DNA of 64,000 nt from CBDFHJ01 sp965247635. GTDB taxonomy: Bacteria; Chloroflexota; Dehalococcoidia; Lucifugimonadales; Australimonadaceae. The stretch is taken from NCBI GenBank assembly GCA_965247635.1, contig CBDFHJ010000010.1:496001-560000 (forward strand), read 5' to 3'. Under the pieces are notes generated by a model, which had not been told where the DNA came from, did no database searches, and worked only from the letters and a program-made list of their open reading frames with translations. Within the stretch, counting starts at the first letter, position 1. The number at the start of each line of letters is the position of its first letter. The translations under genes were made by a program, and so were the position numbers. This document shows, one piece after another, positions 33,548 to 42,069 of the stretch.

Positions 33548-36229
33548 GTGAGATTTAACAAGAGGCTTTCCCTAATCGGCATCTTCATGGCGCTCGTCTT
33601 CGCGATGTTCGCCATCGTGCCTGTCTCGGCAGCGGACAGCTCCATCAGCTTGTCCCCCAGCACGTTCATAGCTCCTGACGTTCCAGATGCTACCCCGAAC
33701 CCAGGCGAGCCGGGCGAGGTGACCGTTACCGTGACGGACACGGACGAGAACGTATCCATGCCAGTCTCAAATGAGGTGCTTGGCGGGAGTATAACGACCC
33801 TCGCATCAGGCCTCTCTGCAACCTTTTTCTTGAACAACTCTAATGTCATCGCCGGGACCCTCAGCCTCGACGACACTGCCGGCGGCCAGGACGAGAGCGA
33901 CCCTCTCATCCTGGAGGTAGTGCTTGGCAGCTCGGTCCAGGGCCGTATCGTCATCACGGCGGGCGCGGCCGACTACACCGGCGCCTTGAACGCCGTGACT
34001 ATTGACTACGAGTATGCCTCGACGAACACTGTCGACGTCGACGTCGACAGCACGGTGGGTTTGTCCGCTGGAATCACTATCCAACTAACCGAGACCGGCG
34101 TAGACACCGGTGTGTTTGATGGCACCTTCTTTGTGGGGAAAGGCAACACAGCGGGCGAGGTGGACTTGGATGAAACATCTGATGGTGCCGGCGACGGCAT
34201 CATCACCGGCATGGCGGGACTGCAAGAAGGTATCATTACGGTCTCGTACATGGACAACGACGACTCTGCCGACACCTCCAGCGTCACCATCGACGTGGAG
34301 GACACCTTTCCCACCGTCGCCGAGGAAAGCCCAGCGGACGACGCGCGCACTACCGACCTGACCCCCACGCTCTACGCGGAAGTCACGGACATCGAGTCTG
34401 GCGTGGTTGAGGGTAGTATTGCCATTGTCCTGGACAGCGTGAACCCTGATACCGGCGATGCCGCAGCCGTGGGATCGCTTACCACAGCAGCCATTGGCAA
34501 TGGATTCTCGGTGACCGCGGACCTCAGCAACGTGGATGCCGACGTTACAGTCACAATTACGTGGCACATTACGGCCGACGACGCCGCGGGTAACGCAGCT
34601 TCGAGCACCGTGATGACGTTGGTGGTGGACCAAGAAGACCCAACCTTGTCGTCAGCCGAGACCGGGGTCTGGTGGGATACCAGCATCATTGCTGACGACA
34701 AGACGAACTCCACCGCCACCGACGCCCTGACCACCAGTATTGCCGTAACCTTCAGTGAGGCTCTTGACGGCGCGACCGTGGCTGCAACCGACTTCGAGGT
34801 GGACGACGTCGAACCTGAGACCGCCATCGTCTACGACGACGCGGCCACCATAGTGTTCCTGACGGTGCCTGCCCAGGATGCCGACGCGACGCCGGAGGTG
34901 GAGCTGGTCGGGGCGGTAAGCGACGTGGCCGGTAACACGGCCAACAGCGGGACGGACGCCGCCGCGACCGACGGCATAGCTCCAACCGTAACGTTTACGG
35001 TTTCCGCGGCCTTGTCCGACGGGAGTGTGGATGTAGTCCTCGACTTCGCCGTCGACGAACCGGTGGGTACTCCCACTGTCACACGCAATAGCGCGGGCCT
35101 CTCAGGATCGAATGGACCGCAAGTGGTGAGCGTCCCGGCCAACTCCTATCGAGTCACCCACGTTGACCCCAACGACGGCGCCTACGCCATCGTGATTACG
35201 GTCAGCGACGGTACGACCCCGTCGGTGGTAGTGGGTACCAATGATGCCTTGACCAGTGACATCGTCTACGAGGTCGACTCCAGCGTTGCTGCTCCGACAT
35301 CCACCCCTGCGGATGAGGCGAGTATCGCGGAAGCCGAGCCGCTGTTCGTCACCCTGACCTACACAGATGAGGGGGCGGAGTACGGCTTGGACGTGAACGC
35401 CATGCCGACCAACGTTATTGCCGATGTGGTGACTGACGAAGATACCAACAACACCGTGACCATCACCGCGGCCACGCTGGACGATGTCGACGTCCTCACG
35501 TCGCTGAGCACGGACAACGACATCCTCATGGAGTTTGCCCTGTCCGGTGTGGACACTGGCGACCACACGCTATCGGTGACGGCCGAGGACGAGGCGGGCA
35601 ATGAGCTCACGACCGTCGTTGACTTTACGGTCACCGCCCGCGCCGATTACACGGTGAGTGTGAACGCGGGCTGGAACCTCATCTCCTTCCCGGCTGACCC
35701 GGATGACACGAGCATCGACTCGGTCATCTCGTCCACCCACCCGGCCACCGAGGTTCTGACCTACGATCCCAACGACGCGAATGGGCCGTGGCTGGTGGCG
35801 GTCCGCGACTCAGACAACAGCTGGACCGGCACGCTGACCACCATAGACTCCAGCCACGCCTACTGGGTCAACACTGGCTCATCGGTGGACATCGCCGCGC
35901 TGCTGGCGCTGCGGAGCCAGGGTGCGACGCTGCTGCCCACGATCGCGGTGAGCACGGGCTGGAATCTGCTGCCGATGGTCGACCTGACTCAAGCGGCTGT
36001 GGGAACAGACACCAACAATGTTGACGCTTGGGAGCACGACGCGTTGGACTACTTCGCCACCATCGACTGGGAGTTGGCCTACGCGTTCGTAAACGGTGCC
36101 TGGATGAGGGTCACTGCATCCAGCCCATGTGCGGATGGCGATGGCACTCCGGATTCTGATGCAGGCTGTCTGGTCAACGGCAGAGGCTACTGGGTCTGGG
36201 TGGCGAGTTCCGGCACGTTGGTGCCGTAA
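33548..36229 (+). CDS. Large exported Ig-like surface (S-layer-like) protein
   Basis: An 893-residue secreted protein. The signal peptide (RLSLIGIFMALVFAMFAIVP) ends at VSA before ADSSIS. The rest is a chain of acidic, Thr/Val/Asp-rich beta-sandwich modules: an invasin-like region around residues 30-240, then Big/SbsA-type Ig repeats (for example VTFSEALDGATVAATDFEVD and VSDVAGNTANSG). The C-terminal 180 residues hold two GWNL modules (NAGWNLISFPADPD and STGWNLLPMVDL) with HAYWVNTGSS and GRGYWVWVASSG. Lys is very rare. Start GTG 33548 follows GGAGTAGGAA. A strong promoter and a perfect terminator bracket it, suggesting high expression as an S-layer or cell-surface component. Confidence 0.8.
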   Translation: MRFNKRLSLIGIFMALVFAMFAIVPVSAADSSISLSPSTFIAPDVPDATPNPGEPGEVTVTVTDTDENVSMPVSNEVLGGSITTLASGLSATFFLNNSNVIAGTLSLDDTAGGQDESDPLILEVVLGSSVQGRIVITAGAADYTGALNAVTIDYEYASTNTVDVDVDSTVGLSAGITIQLTETGVDTGVFDGTFFVGKGNTAGEVDLDETSDGAGDGIITGMAGLQEGIITVSYMDNDDSADTSSVTIDVEDTFPTVAEESPADDARTTDLTPTLYAEVTDIESGVVEGSIAIVLDSVNPDTGDAAAVGSLTTAAIGNGFSVTADLSNVDADVTVTITWHITADDAAGNAASSTVMTLVVDQEDPTLSSAETGVWWDTSIIADDKTNSTATDALTTSIAVTFSEALDGATVAATDFEVDDVEPETAIVYDDAATIVFLTVPAQDADATPEVELVGAVSDVAGNTANSGTDAAATDGIAPTVTFTVSAALSDGSVDVVLDFAVDEPVGTPTVTRNSAGLSGSNGPQVVSVPANSYRVTHVDPNDGAYAIVITVSDGTTPSVVVGTNDALTSDIVYEVDSSVAAPTSTPADEASIAEAEPLFVTLTYTDEGAEYGLDVNAMPTNVIADVVTDEDTNNTVTITAATLDDVDVLTSLSTDNDILMEFALSGVDTGDHTLSVTAEDEAGNELTTVVDFTVTARADYTVSVNAGWNLISFPADPDDTSIDSVISSTHPATEVLTYDPNDANGPWLVAVRDSDNSWTGTLTTIDSSHAYWVNTGSSVDIAALLALRSQGATLLPTIAVSTGWNLLPMVDLTQAAVGTDTNNVDAWEHDALDYFATIDWELAYAFVNGAWMRVTASSPCADGDGTPDSDAGCLVNGRGYWVWVASSGTLVP

Positions 36230-36263
36230 CCTCCAAACCCAGCTAGATAGCGGAGTATGTAAA

Positions 36264-36297
36264 GGTCTCCCTCCCCTCCAGGAGGGAGACCTTTTTT
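36264..36297 (+). terminator. Rho-independent terminator of the surface-protein gene
   Basis: GGTCTCCCTCC pairs perfectly with GGAGGGAGACC around a CCTCCA loop and is followed by six T residues. It lies 35 bp after the stop codon. Confidence 0.93.
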
Positions 36298-36308
36298 GCC
36301 CTGCTCCC

Positions 36309-36540
36309 TCTCGTGGCATTGCCGAGCCCGCCCGAGACGGACGAGGAATGACAAACGTTGAGCGCTGTCATGCTGAGTCCTTCGGCGTCGCTCAGGACAG
36401 GTTCCGCGAAGCATCTCGTCTTTCCTCCCCGTAGGGACGAGATTCTTCGGCCACCTGCGGCGACCTCAGAATGACAAGAGGAGTGCTGCGTCGTGGCTCA
36501 GAATGACAAACAGGAGCGCTGCTGCAGAACACGGAATGAC
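36309..36540. repeat. Class A repeat cluster
   Basis: Several arms and one longer palindrome (CTGTCATGCTGAGTCCTTCG at about 36368 to GACCTCAGAATGACAAG at about 36478), with further AGAATGACAA fragments every 30-40 bp to 36540. No gene is seen between 36230 and 36593 other than the terminator. Confidence 0.65.
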
Positions 36541-36593
36541 AACGTGGAGCGCTACAATGAGCTGACCAAACCAAGGAAAACGGGAGGTGGCCC

Positions 36594-37211
36594 GTGAGTA
36601 GCGCCGGGCGCGCCGGGATAGCCGCCGCTTGGCTAACGGCAGGCCTTCTCGTGGGCCTGGCGACGGTCCAGGCGCAGGACGGCGGCATCCCGCCCCTGCC
36701 CGTCATCTACGGCGGCGAGGTGTACGTGGACGGCGTGCTGCTGGCGGAGGAGGCCGAGCTGACCGTCCGGGTGGGTGACTGGGAAAGCCGCCCGGCCCTG
36801 GTGCAGGATGGAAGGTTTCTTGCCCTCATCGCCGGGCCGCCCAGCGTGGCCTACGTCGACCAGCCCATCACCTTCCACCTGAACGGAATGGAGGCCATCC
36901 AGCGGTTCGTATTTCCGTTCCAGGGAGTGCCTAGCTCCGAGACGGTGCGCCTCGAGTTTGGCTCGCCCGCCGAGCCTACCGCGACGCCGACGATGGAGCC
37001 TGAGCCCACGGCGACGCTCGAACCTATGCCTACGGCCACGCAGGAGCAGCCTGCCGAGCAAGCGACTCCGTCGCCGGAGGCCGACGCCGACGATACGGGA
37101 GATGGCCTCGATATTCCCTGGGCCACTCTCGCCGTCCTGTTGGGAGGGGGAGCCGTGCTGCTGATGGTGCTGAACCTCGTCTTCCGCAGGTCCCTGCGAG
37201 GCCAGGGCTAG
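36594..37211 (+). CDS. Exported protein with beta domain, Pro/Thr linker and C-terminal anchor
   Basis: A 205-residue protein: signal peptide (AAAWLTAGLLVGLATVQAQ), a beta-rich domain of about 100 residues beginning PPLPVIYGGEVYVDGVLLAE, a low-complexity Pro/Thr/Glu linker (ATPTMEPEPTATLEPMPTAT) and a C-terminal membrane helix (WATLAVLLGGGAVLLMVLNL) with a basic tail RRSLRGQG. The architecture is that of a surface protein held by a C-terminal anchor. The beta domain resembles small modules found repeatedly in Chloroflexota exported proteins; its function is unknown. Start GTG 36594 follows GGGAGGTGG. It lies 360 bp after the large surface protein. Confidence 0.78.
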   Translation: MSSAGRAGIAAAWLTAGLLVGLATVQAQDGGIPPLPVIYGGEVYVDGVLLAEEAELTVRVGDWESRPALVQDGRFLALIAGPPSVAYVDQPITFHLNGMEAIQRFVFPFQGVPSSETVRLEFGSPAEPTATPTMEPEPTATLEPMPTATQEQPAEQATPSPEADADDTGDGLDIPWATLAVLLGGGAVLLMVLNLVFRRSLRGQG

Positions 37212-37315
37212 GCCAGGGTGCGACCCTGCACCTACTTGCGGTGTCCCTATCGTCGCGTACCAGCTAACGCGCTCAAGCCCGCGCCGGGGCGTTTCGTTCA
37301 GCAAGCCTGGCAAAC

Positions 37316-37334
37316 GGGGTGGGCTGGGTGGGAA
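37316..37334. repeat. GGGTGGGCTGGGTGGGAA copy
   Basis: A near match to one terminal arm of the 110-bp element at 9762-9871. No facing arm is visible here. Confidence 0.4.
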
Positions 37335-37369
37335 AAACAATCTAAGCGACAGCACTGTTTTTGGTTTGC

Positions 37370-37655
37370 CTGAGAGATTCTTCGGCCATCTCAGGCGGCC
37401 TCAGAATGACAAACAGGAGCGCTGTCATTCGTAGCGCTGCACTGTTATTCCGAGCGGAGCCACTGTCATGCTGAGTCCTTCGGCGTCGCTCAGGACAGGT
37501 TCCGCGAAGCATCGCGCCTTTGCATCCTGAAAGAAGGGACGAGATTCTTCGGCCACCTGCGGCGGCCTTCAGAATGACAGTCTTCTACCCATTGTCACCC
37601 TGAGTCCGCCTCAGGCGGACGAAGGGTCTCGCCTTCTGTTCCCGGAAGAATGACA
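37370..37655. repeat. Class A repeat cluster
   Basis: At least three elements occur: a right arm at about 37373-37411 (GAGATTCTTCGGCCATCTCA), a palindrome from CTGTCATGCTGAGTCCTTCG (37465) to CTTCAGAATGACAG (37581), and TTGTCACCCTGAGTCCGCCT (37593 onward) to AATGACAAA (37659). The 500-bp gap between genes at 37211 and 37713 holds nothing else. Confidence 0.65.
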
Positions 37656-37712
37656 AATGGGGACGCGCAGTGTCGGGAGCGCGAACAGGGCTGGACGGGC
37701 TGGTGGAAGCCG

Positions 37713-38369
37713 TTAGAGGAGTGTCGCGGCCGGGTCCAGCGGCACGACTTGCGTCTCGCTGGGCAGGCTGGCGCGGGTGACGGTGAGCCGGTCTTGGGAG
37801 GCCGGCTGCTTGATGCCCAGCTCACGCATGAAGCGCGACAGCGGCTCCAGCTCCAACCGGTTGCCGGAGTGGGCGTACATCATTGGCACGGCGATGCGCG
37901 GCTCGATGGTGTTCACCACCTCCGCCGCATCGGAAGGCGACAGCGCGCCGTGACCTCCCACCGGCAGCAGGAGCACCTGCGGCGAGGAGAGGTCTTCCAC
38001 TTGGCGGGCGGTGAGGGGCGAGGCCAGCGCGCCTAAGTGGCACACGGAGATGCCCTCCACGTCGACCACGAACACGGTGTTCCACCCGCCACCCTCTGGG
38101 GGAGGATCGGCGTTGAGGCGCGTACGCAACCCCTTGATGCGAAGTCCCGACACCTCATACTCGCCGGGCCCGGTCAGCACGGTAGGGGACTCTGAGGCGA
38201 CGTCCGCGGCGCTGTGGTAGGGGTCGTCGTTGCTGACCGTCACCACGGCGGCACGCGCCAGCGTAGGGGGCACACGCACCCCTAAGGCCTCGGGGAACGG
38301 GTCCATGAGCAGCGTGGAGCCCCCGCTGCGAAGCAGGAAGGCGGCGTGGCCTATCCAAGTAATGTCCAT
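37713..38369 (-). CDS. Metallo-beta-lactamase-fold protein (Lactamase_B_3 type)
   Basis: A 218-residue MBL-fold protein of the UlaG/UPF0173-like group: MDITWIGHAAFLLRSGGSTL, LLMDPFPE, LTGPGEYEVSGLRIKGL, and GISVCHLGALASPL near the middle. The canonical HxHxDH motif is replaced by VSNDDPYHSAAD, so metal binding is altered or reduced; the later His (VCHLG, VPMMYAH) remain. The catalytic function is therefore uncertain. ATG 38369 is chosen; GTG 38384 would overlap the bioY stop. It follows bioY on the same strand and is probably cotranscribed. Confidence 0.78.
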   Translation of the reverse strand: MDITWIGHAAFLLRSGGSTLLMDPFPEALGVRVPPTLARAAVVTVSNDDPYHSAADVASESPTVLTGPGEYEVSGLRIKGLRTRLNADPPPEGGGWNTVFVVDVEGISVCHLGALASPLTARQVEDLSSPQVLLLPVGGHGALSPSDAAEVVNTIEPRIAVPMMYAHSGNRLELEPLSRFMRELGIKQPASQDRLTVTRASLPSETQVVPLDPAATLL

Positions 38370-38376
38370 GCGCTTA

Positions 38377-39039
38377 TCAGCCACGCCTACGGTCGGCCAC
38401 GTTCCATAGAGCGCCGGTCACGACGGCGGCCCCCATCACCTTCACCAGGTCGCCCGGGATGAAGGGGTACATTCCTGTTTTGAATAGATTCCCCCAGTTG
38501 AGGGAGTCACTGACCGAGGCCCAGAAGAGCAGGCCGGGGATGTAGATGGCCAGGGATGCGAGCAGCATCGGCCAGAGGGTGCGGCTGTGGGTCCAACCGC
38601 GCTGGGAGAAGAAGCCCACCAGCGCCACAGCGAGCATGAAGCCGATGAGGAATCCGCCAGTAACGTAAAAAGGATTTAGGGCGTTGTTGTTGGAAACGTA
38701 GGCCCAGCCGTTGCCACCGCCCTGGAACACGGGGATCCCGGCCATGCCCATGAAGTACCACCCCAGGATGGCGAAGAGGCCCCAGCGCCAGCCCAGGACG
38801 CCGCCTGTTAGCAGCACTCCAAAGGTCTGCAGGGTGATGGGCGCGGGGATGTCAGGCAGGTAGAACCGCGCCCTGCCCAAGGCGACGAGCAGCCCGATGA
38901 AGAGCAACGCTATGGCGAGCTTCTGCCAGAAGGTCGCCGAGGGGAAGAGTGCGTCCACCAGCGCTTTATTGGGACTCCCCCAAAGGGTCAGGGGCTTCCA
39001 CCAGGATAGGGGTCTTGCGGTTTGCGCAGCGGATTGCAT
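38377..39039 (-). CDS. bioY: Biotin transporter BioY (ECF S component)
   Basis: A 220-residue membrane protein with about six helices. Family features are LPDIPAPITLQTFGVLLTGG, with the PAPITLQTF signature, GWYFMGMAGIPVFQGGG and YVTGGFLIGFMLA, and a C-terminal helix with FIPGDLVKVMGA. BioY captures biotin; it can work alone or with the EcfAT module, which is not in this window. It has an N-terminal extension of about 45 residues relative to short BioY proteins. ATG 39039 is preferred because GAGGTG lies just upstream. It precedes the MBL-fold gene by about 7 bp. Confidence 0.93.
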   Translation of the reverse strand: MQSAAQTARPLSWWKPLTLWGSPNKALVDALFPSATFWQKLAIALLFIGLLVALGRARFYLPDIPAPITLQTFGVLLTGGVLGWRWGLFAILGWYFMGMAGIPVFQGGGNGWAYVSNNNALNPFYVTGGFLIGFMLAVALVGFFSQRGWTHSRTLWPMLLASLAIYIPGLLFWASVSDSLNWGNLFKTGMYPFIPGDLVKVMGAAVVTGALWNVADRRRG

Positions 39040-39238
39040 GGACACCTCTAGTTTGCGAGCTCAGTTGGCGTGGCTTTCTACACGGAGGGCCGTCTAGGAC
39101 ACCAGCCAGCGCGGAGTGTAGCAAAGGCCGTGAGGCTGGTCAACGAGGCTCAATGACAGTTCGCCCGTCTTCTGAATTCGGTTGACACCCCATCGGGACG
39201 CATCCTACAATGCCAATACGGAGGAAGCGGGAGCGGCT

Positions 39239-39814
39239 ATGTTCGAGGTATTCATCGATAGCGTTCGCGTGAGCCTGGTGAACCAGCAGCGCGTGGTCAT
39301 CCTCAAAGAAAAGGCCGCGGATCGCTACCTACCTATCTGGATCGGCCCCGCGGAGGCCGACGCCATCGCCGTGAAGCTCCAAGACGTGACGGTGCCACGG
39401 CCGTTGACCCACGATTTGCTGGGCTCGCTCATCACCAAGCTGGGTGGCAACGTCGAGAAGATCGTCGTCTCCGACCTGTCCAACGACACCTTCTACGCCA
39501 AGATAGTCCTCTCGGCCAATGGTGGCCAACAGGAGATAGACTGCCGGCCCAGCGATGCGCTGGCGGTCGCCGTGCGCGCTCAGGTGCCCATCTTCGTGGA
39601 GGAGCTGGTCATGGAGAAGGCCGGCATCACCATGGACAAGGAGACGGGTAAACCCCTTAGCAAAGAAGCTGCTGAGCAGCGAGAGGAGACCGGAAAAACC
39701 CAGGGACCCGTCACCGAAGACGAGCTCAAGCGGATGTCTGCCTTCCAGGACTTCATCGTTAACCTGGAGGGATTAGAGGAGCTGGGAGGTAGCGGTAGCA
39801 ACCCTAGCTCTTAA
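39239..39814 (+). CDS. Bifunctional nuclease family protein (BFN/DUF151)
   Basis: A 191-residue protein with the BFN domain in its first 135 residues: YLPIWIGPAEADAIAVKLQD, RPLTHDLLGSLI and CRPSDALAVAVRAQVPIFVE. Plant members have RNase and DNase activity; the role in bacteria is less clear. The C-terminal 50 residues are a charged tail without a domain. ATG 39239 follows GGAGGAAGCGGGAG. It is monocistronic and ends at a strong hairpin 34 bp downstream. Confidence 0.9.
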   Translation: MFEVFIDSVRVSLVNQQRVVILKEKAADRYLPIWIGPAEADAIAVKLQDVTVPRPLTHDLLGSLITKLGGNVEKIVVSDLSNDTFYAKIVLSANGGQQEIDCRPSDALAVAVRAQVPIFVEELVMEKAGITMDKETGKPLSKEAAEQREETGKTQGPVTEDELKRMSAFQDFIVNLEGLEELGGSGSNPSS

Positions 39815-39847
39815 GACCGCCCGAAGGGGTCCATAGGTAAACGATAA

Positions 39848-39879
39848 CAATAAGCCCCGGCCACGGTCGGGGCTTATTG
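39848..39879 (+). terminator. Hairpin between BFN gene and the atp operon
   Basis: CAATAAGCCCCG pairs perfectly with CGGGGCTTATTG around an 8-nt loop. There is no clear U tract on the plus strand, so termination efficiency is uncertain. It separates the nuclease gene from the ATP synthase operon. Confidence 0.65.
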
Positions 39880-39912
39880 TGGGCTTTGCCCTTGCGCCGC
39901 CTCGTGGCGGAG

Positions 39913-39942
39913 TTGATTGACCGTCTAGAGGGTGCGTGATAT
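39913..39942 (+). promoter_or_regulatory. Possible promoter of the ATP synthase operon
   Basis: TTGATT (39913-39918), 18 bp, TGATAT (39937-39942), ending 24 bp before the first gene. The match to consensus is moderate. Confidence 0.3.
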
Positions 39943-39966
39943 GGTTCACCAAGTCCGAGGCGGGCC

Positions 39967-40209
39967 ATGAACCAGCGCCCTTGGTGGGTTACCGGCGTCC
40001 AGTTTCTCGGCCTGGGATGGTACATCGCGATTGCCATCGTGGCCGGTACGCTTGGCGGTCTCTTACTGGACAACTGGGCTGGGACGTCTCCAATACTCCT
40101 CCTGTTGGGTCTCCTGCTGGGAGTGGTCCTCGCCTTCTATGGGACCTACCGGATGGCTGTCTTGTTCATGGCCAGCCAGGAGGACTCCGAGGACCGTAAG
40201 GAGCAGTAG
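39967..40209 (+). CDS. atpZ: AtpZ/AtpI-family ATP synthase assembly protein
   Basis: An 80-residue membrane protein with two helices (QFLGLGWYIAIAIVAGTLGG and ILLLLGLLLGVVLAFYGTYR) joined by the loop LLLDNWAGTSP. The position as first gene of the operon and the GxxLDxxxGTSP loop identify the AtpZ/AtpI group, which helps assemble the c-ring and may carry Mg2+ or Ca2+. It precedes atpB by 3 bp. Confidence 0.85.
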   Translation: MNQRPWWVTGVQFLGLGWYIAIAIVAGTLGGLLLDNWAGTSPILLLLGLLLGVVLAFYGTYRMAVLFMASQEDSEDRKEQ

Positions 40210-40212
40210 GCT

Positions 40213-41148
40213 TTGGCGCAACGGAAGGTCCTGGTGCCCATCTTGGGGCTCGCCGGCGTCTTGCTGGTGGTGGGCTTTGTTACCGGTGCCATCGGTGCCG
40301 CGTTCTTGGGCCGTGACGAGCCCATCATACCCGTGCCAGAGGTTCACCTGGCGCCCCAAGCGGTGTTCCACATTGGCGGCTTCGCCGTTACTAATACCCT
40401 GCTCTCCGCGTGGCTGACCACCATAGTCATCGTGTTCGTTTTTGCTTGGGGAACGCGGCGTATGGCCCTGGTTCCCCGCGGCCTGCAGAACCTGCTGGAA
40501 GCCTTCACAGAGGCGCTGTACGGCTTCATCGTTAGCGTGGCTGGGGAGCGCTTCGGGCGGCTCTTTTTTCCGCTTCTAGCCACCTTCTTTGTGTTCATCG
40601 CCTTCAACGCGTGGATAGCGTTGCTGCCCATTTACCCCACCGTTGGCCTCAAGGAGGGTGGCGCCGACCACGTTACCACCCATCTCCTGCGCTCGGCGGC
40701 AACGGATATCAACATGCCGTTGGCACTGGCGATAATCTCCCTCCTCTTCGTCGAAGGGTGGGGGCTCAAGGTCCATGGCATCGGCTACTTCCGTGAGTTC
40801 ATCCGGTTTGGCGGACTGTTCAGGAGCATCGTCCGCTTCAACCCTGGCGCCATCTTCTTCGGCATCATCGAAGCGCTCATCGGCGCGCTGGAGGCCATGA
40901 GCCATCTCATCAGGGTTGTCAGCTTCACGTTTCGGCTCTTCGGCAACATGCTGGCGGGCGAGATCATATTGCTGATGGTTACCTTTCTGCTCACCTTCCT
41001 GGCCTCCATCGCCTTCTACGGCTTGGAGATCCTGGTGGGTGGAGTGCAGGCACTGATTTTCACCGGCCTCACTTTGGTGTTCGTCGTTATGGCGGTGACC
41101 CCTCACGAGGATGGGCACGAAGAGCACCAAGAGGAGGCCACACACTAG
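40213..41148 (+). CDS. atpB: ATP synthase F0 subunit a
   Basis: A 311-residue membrane protein. The proton-channel helix HLIRVVSFTFRLFGNMLAGE carries the essential Arg (RLFGNMLAG), and the C-terminal helices LLMVTFLLTFLASIAFYGLE and VQALIFTGLTLVFVVMA are typical. With the c-ring it forms the proton path. A long N-terminal region precedes the first conserved helix. The start is TTG 40213, preceded by AAGGAG; no closer ATG fits the family. It is the second gene of the atp operon. Confidence 0.95.
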   Translation: MAQRKVLVPILGLAGVLLVVGFVTGAIGAAFLGRDEPIIPVPEVHLAPQAVFHIGGFAVTNTLLSAWLTTIVIVFVFAWGTRRMALVPRGLQNLLEAFTEALYGFIVSVAGERFGRLFFPLLATFFVFIAFNAWIALLPIYPTVGLKEGGADHVTTHLLRSAATDINMPLALAIISLLFVEGWGLKVHGIGYFREFIRFGGLFRSIVRFNPGAIFFGIIEALIGALEAMSHLIRVVSFTFRLFGNMLAGEIILLMVTFLLTFLASIAFYGLEILVGGVQALIFTGLTLVFVVMAVTPHEDGHEEHQEEATH

Positions 41149-41227
41149 GCTGCCATACGGCGGGTACCGAAATGCCCCCGCCTGGCGGCGCGACCATCCG
41201 ACTATATTCGGTAGAGGAGGAGATGGT

Positions 41228-41464
41228 ATGGACTTTGAATCGGGAAGGATGCTGGCAGCGGGCTTGGCAGGTCTGGGCTTGATGGGGGCCGGGATTGGTC
41301 TGGGGATCCTTGGCGCCGGCGCAATGAACGCCTTGGGCCGTAACCCCGAGGCCCGAGCGGCCATCGTGCCCAACATGATTCTGGCCATCGCCTTTACCGA
41401 GGCTATCGGCATCTACGGGCTCATCACCGCCATCCTTCTAATCTTCGTGGCCCAACCGGTCTAA
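41228..41464 (+). CDS. atpE: ATP synthase F0 subunit c
   Basis: A 78-residue hairpin of two helices. The polar loop is ALGRNPEARAAI and the ion-binding Glu lies in AIAFTEAIGIYGL. The Gln and Ser/Thr ligands that mark sodium-type c subunits are not evident, so it is probably proton-translocating. GAGGAGGAG precedes the start; ATG 41228 is used, although ATG 41223 (out of frame) overlaps the same signal. Confidence 0.95.
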   Translation: MDFESGRMLAAGLAGLGLMGAGIGLGILGAGAMNALGRNPEARAAIVPNMILAIAFTEAIGIYGLITAILLIFVAQPV

Positions 41465-41514
41465 GCGGAGACCGCGGTCCTCACGGGCCCTTGATAGAGG
41501 GAGGAGGTATTCAT

Positions 41515-42066
41515 ATGTTCGGGGCACCCCTGCTAGCAGAGGAGGCCGGAGCTACCGGCATCGCGGCGCTGGGCGTCGACTTGACCAGCCTTCTCATCTA
41601 CGTGTTTAACTTCGGGGTCCTCCTGCTGATCCTGTACTTCGTGGGCTACAAGCGGATCCTTGGCATGATGGACCAGCGTTCCAGCCGCATTCGGGAGAGC
41701 CTGGAAGAGGCAGATCGGGTGCGTCAGGAGGCGCAGGAGCGCCAGGCGCAGATGCAGCAGACCCTGGACGAAGGCCGTCAGGAAGGCCAACGGGTGTTAA
41801 CGGAGGCCCGGGAGATGGCTGAACGCTATCGTCAGGAAGAGGCAGAGCGGGCCCGGCAAGAGGCCGAGCGCCTTTTGGAGCGCGCCAGGGTGGAGATCCA
41901 GCAGGAGCGCGACGTCGCCGTGGACCAGGTGCGGCAGGAGTTCGCCTCGCTGGCGGTTACCGCCGCCGAGCGGATCATCCATCGGTCGGTGGACGCCAAG
42001 GCGCACCAGGACCTCATTGACGAGGTGCTCCAGGAGGCGGACAACCTCCCCAGGTCAGGAGGCTGA
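41515..42066 (+). CDS. atpF: ATP synthase F0 subunit b
   Basis: A 183-residue peripheral-stalk protein: one N-terminal membrane helix (LTSLLIYVFNFGVLLLILYF), then a long charged right-handed coiled coil rich in Glu, Gln and Arg, and a C-terminal segment SLAVTAAERIIHRSVDAKAH that contacts delta. A single b gene implies a b homodimer. ATG 41515 follows GAGGGAGGAGG; the preceding 50 bp carry no gene. Confidence 0.94.
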   Translation: MFGAPLLAEEAGATGIAALGVDLTSLLIYVFNFGVLLLILYFVGYKRILGMMDQRSSRIRESLEEADRVRQEAQERQAQMQQTLDEGRQEGQRVLTEAREMAERYRQEEAERARQEAERLLERARVEIQQERDVAVDQVRQEFASLAVTAAERIIHRSVDAKAHQDLIDEVLQEADNLPRSGG

Positions 42067-42069
42067 CCC

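Noticed and set aside
41111..41227. N-terminal extension of ATP synthase subunit c
   Set aside because: The extra 39 residues overlap the end of atpB and precede the ribosome binding site GAGGAGGAG; subunit c begins at 41228.
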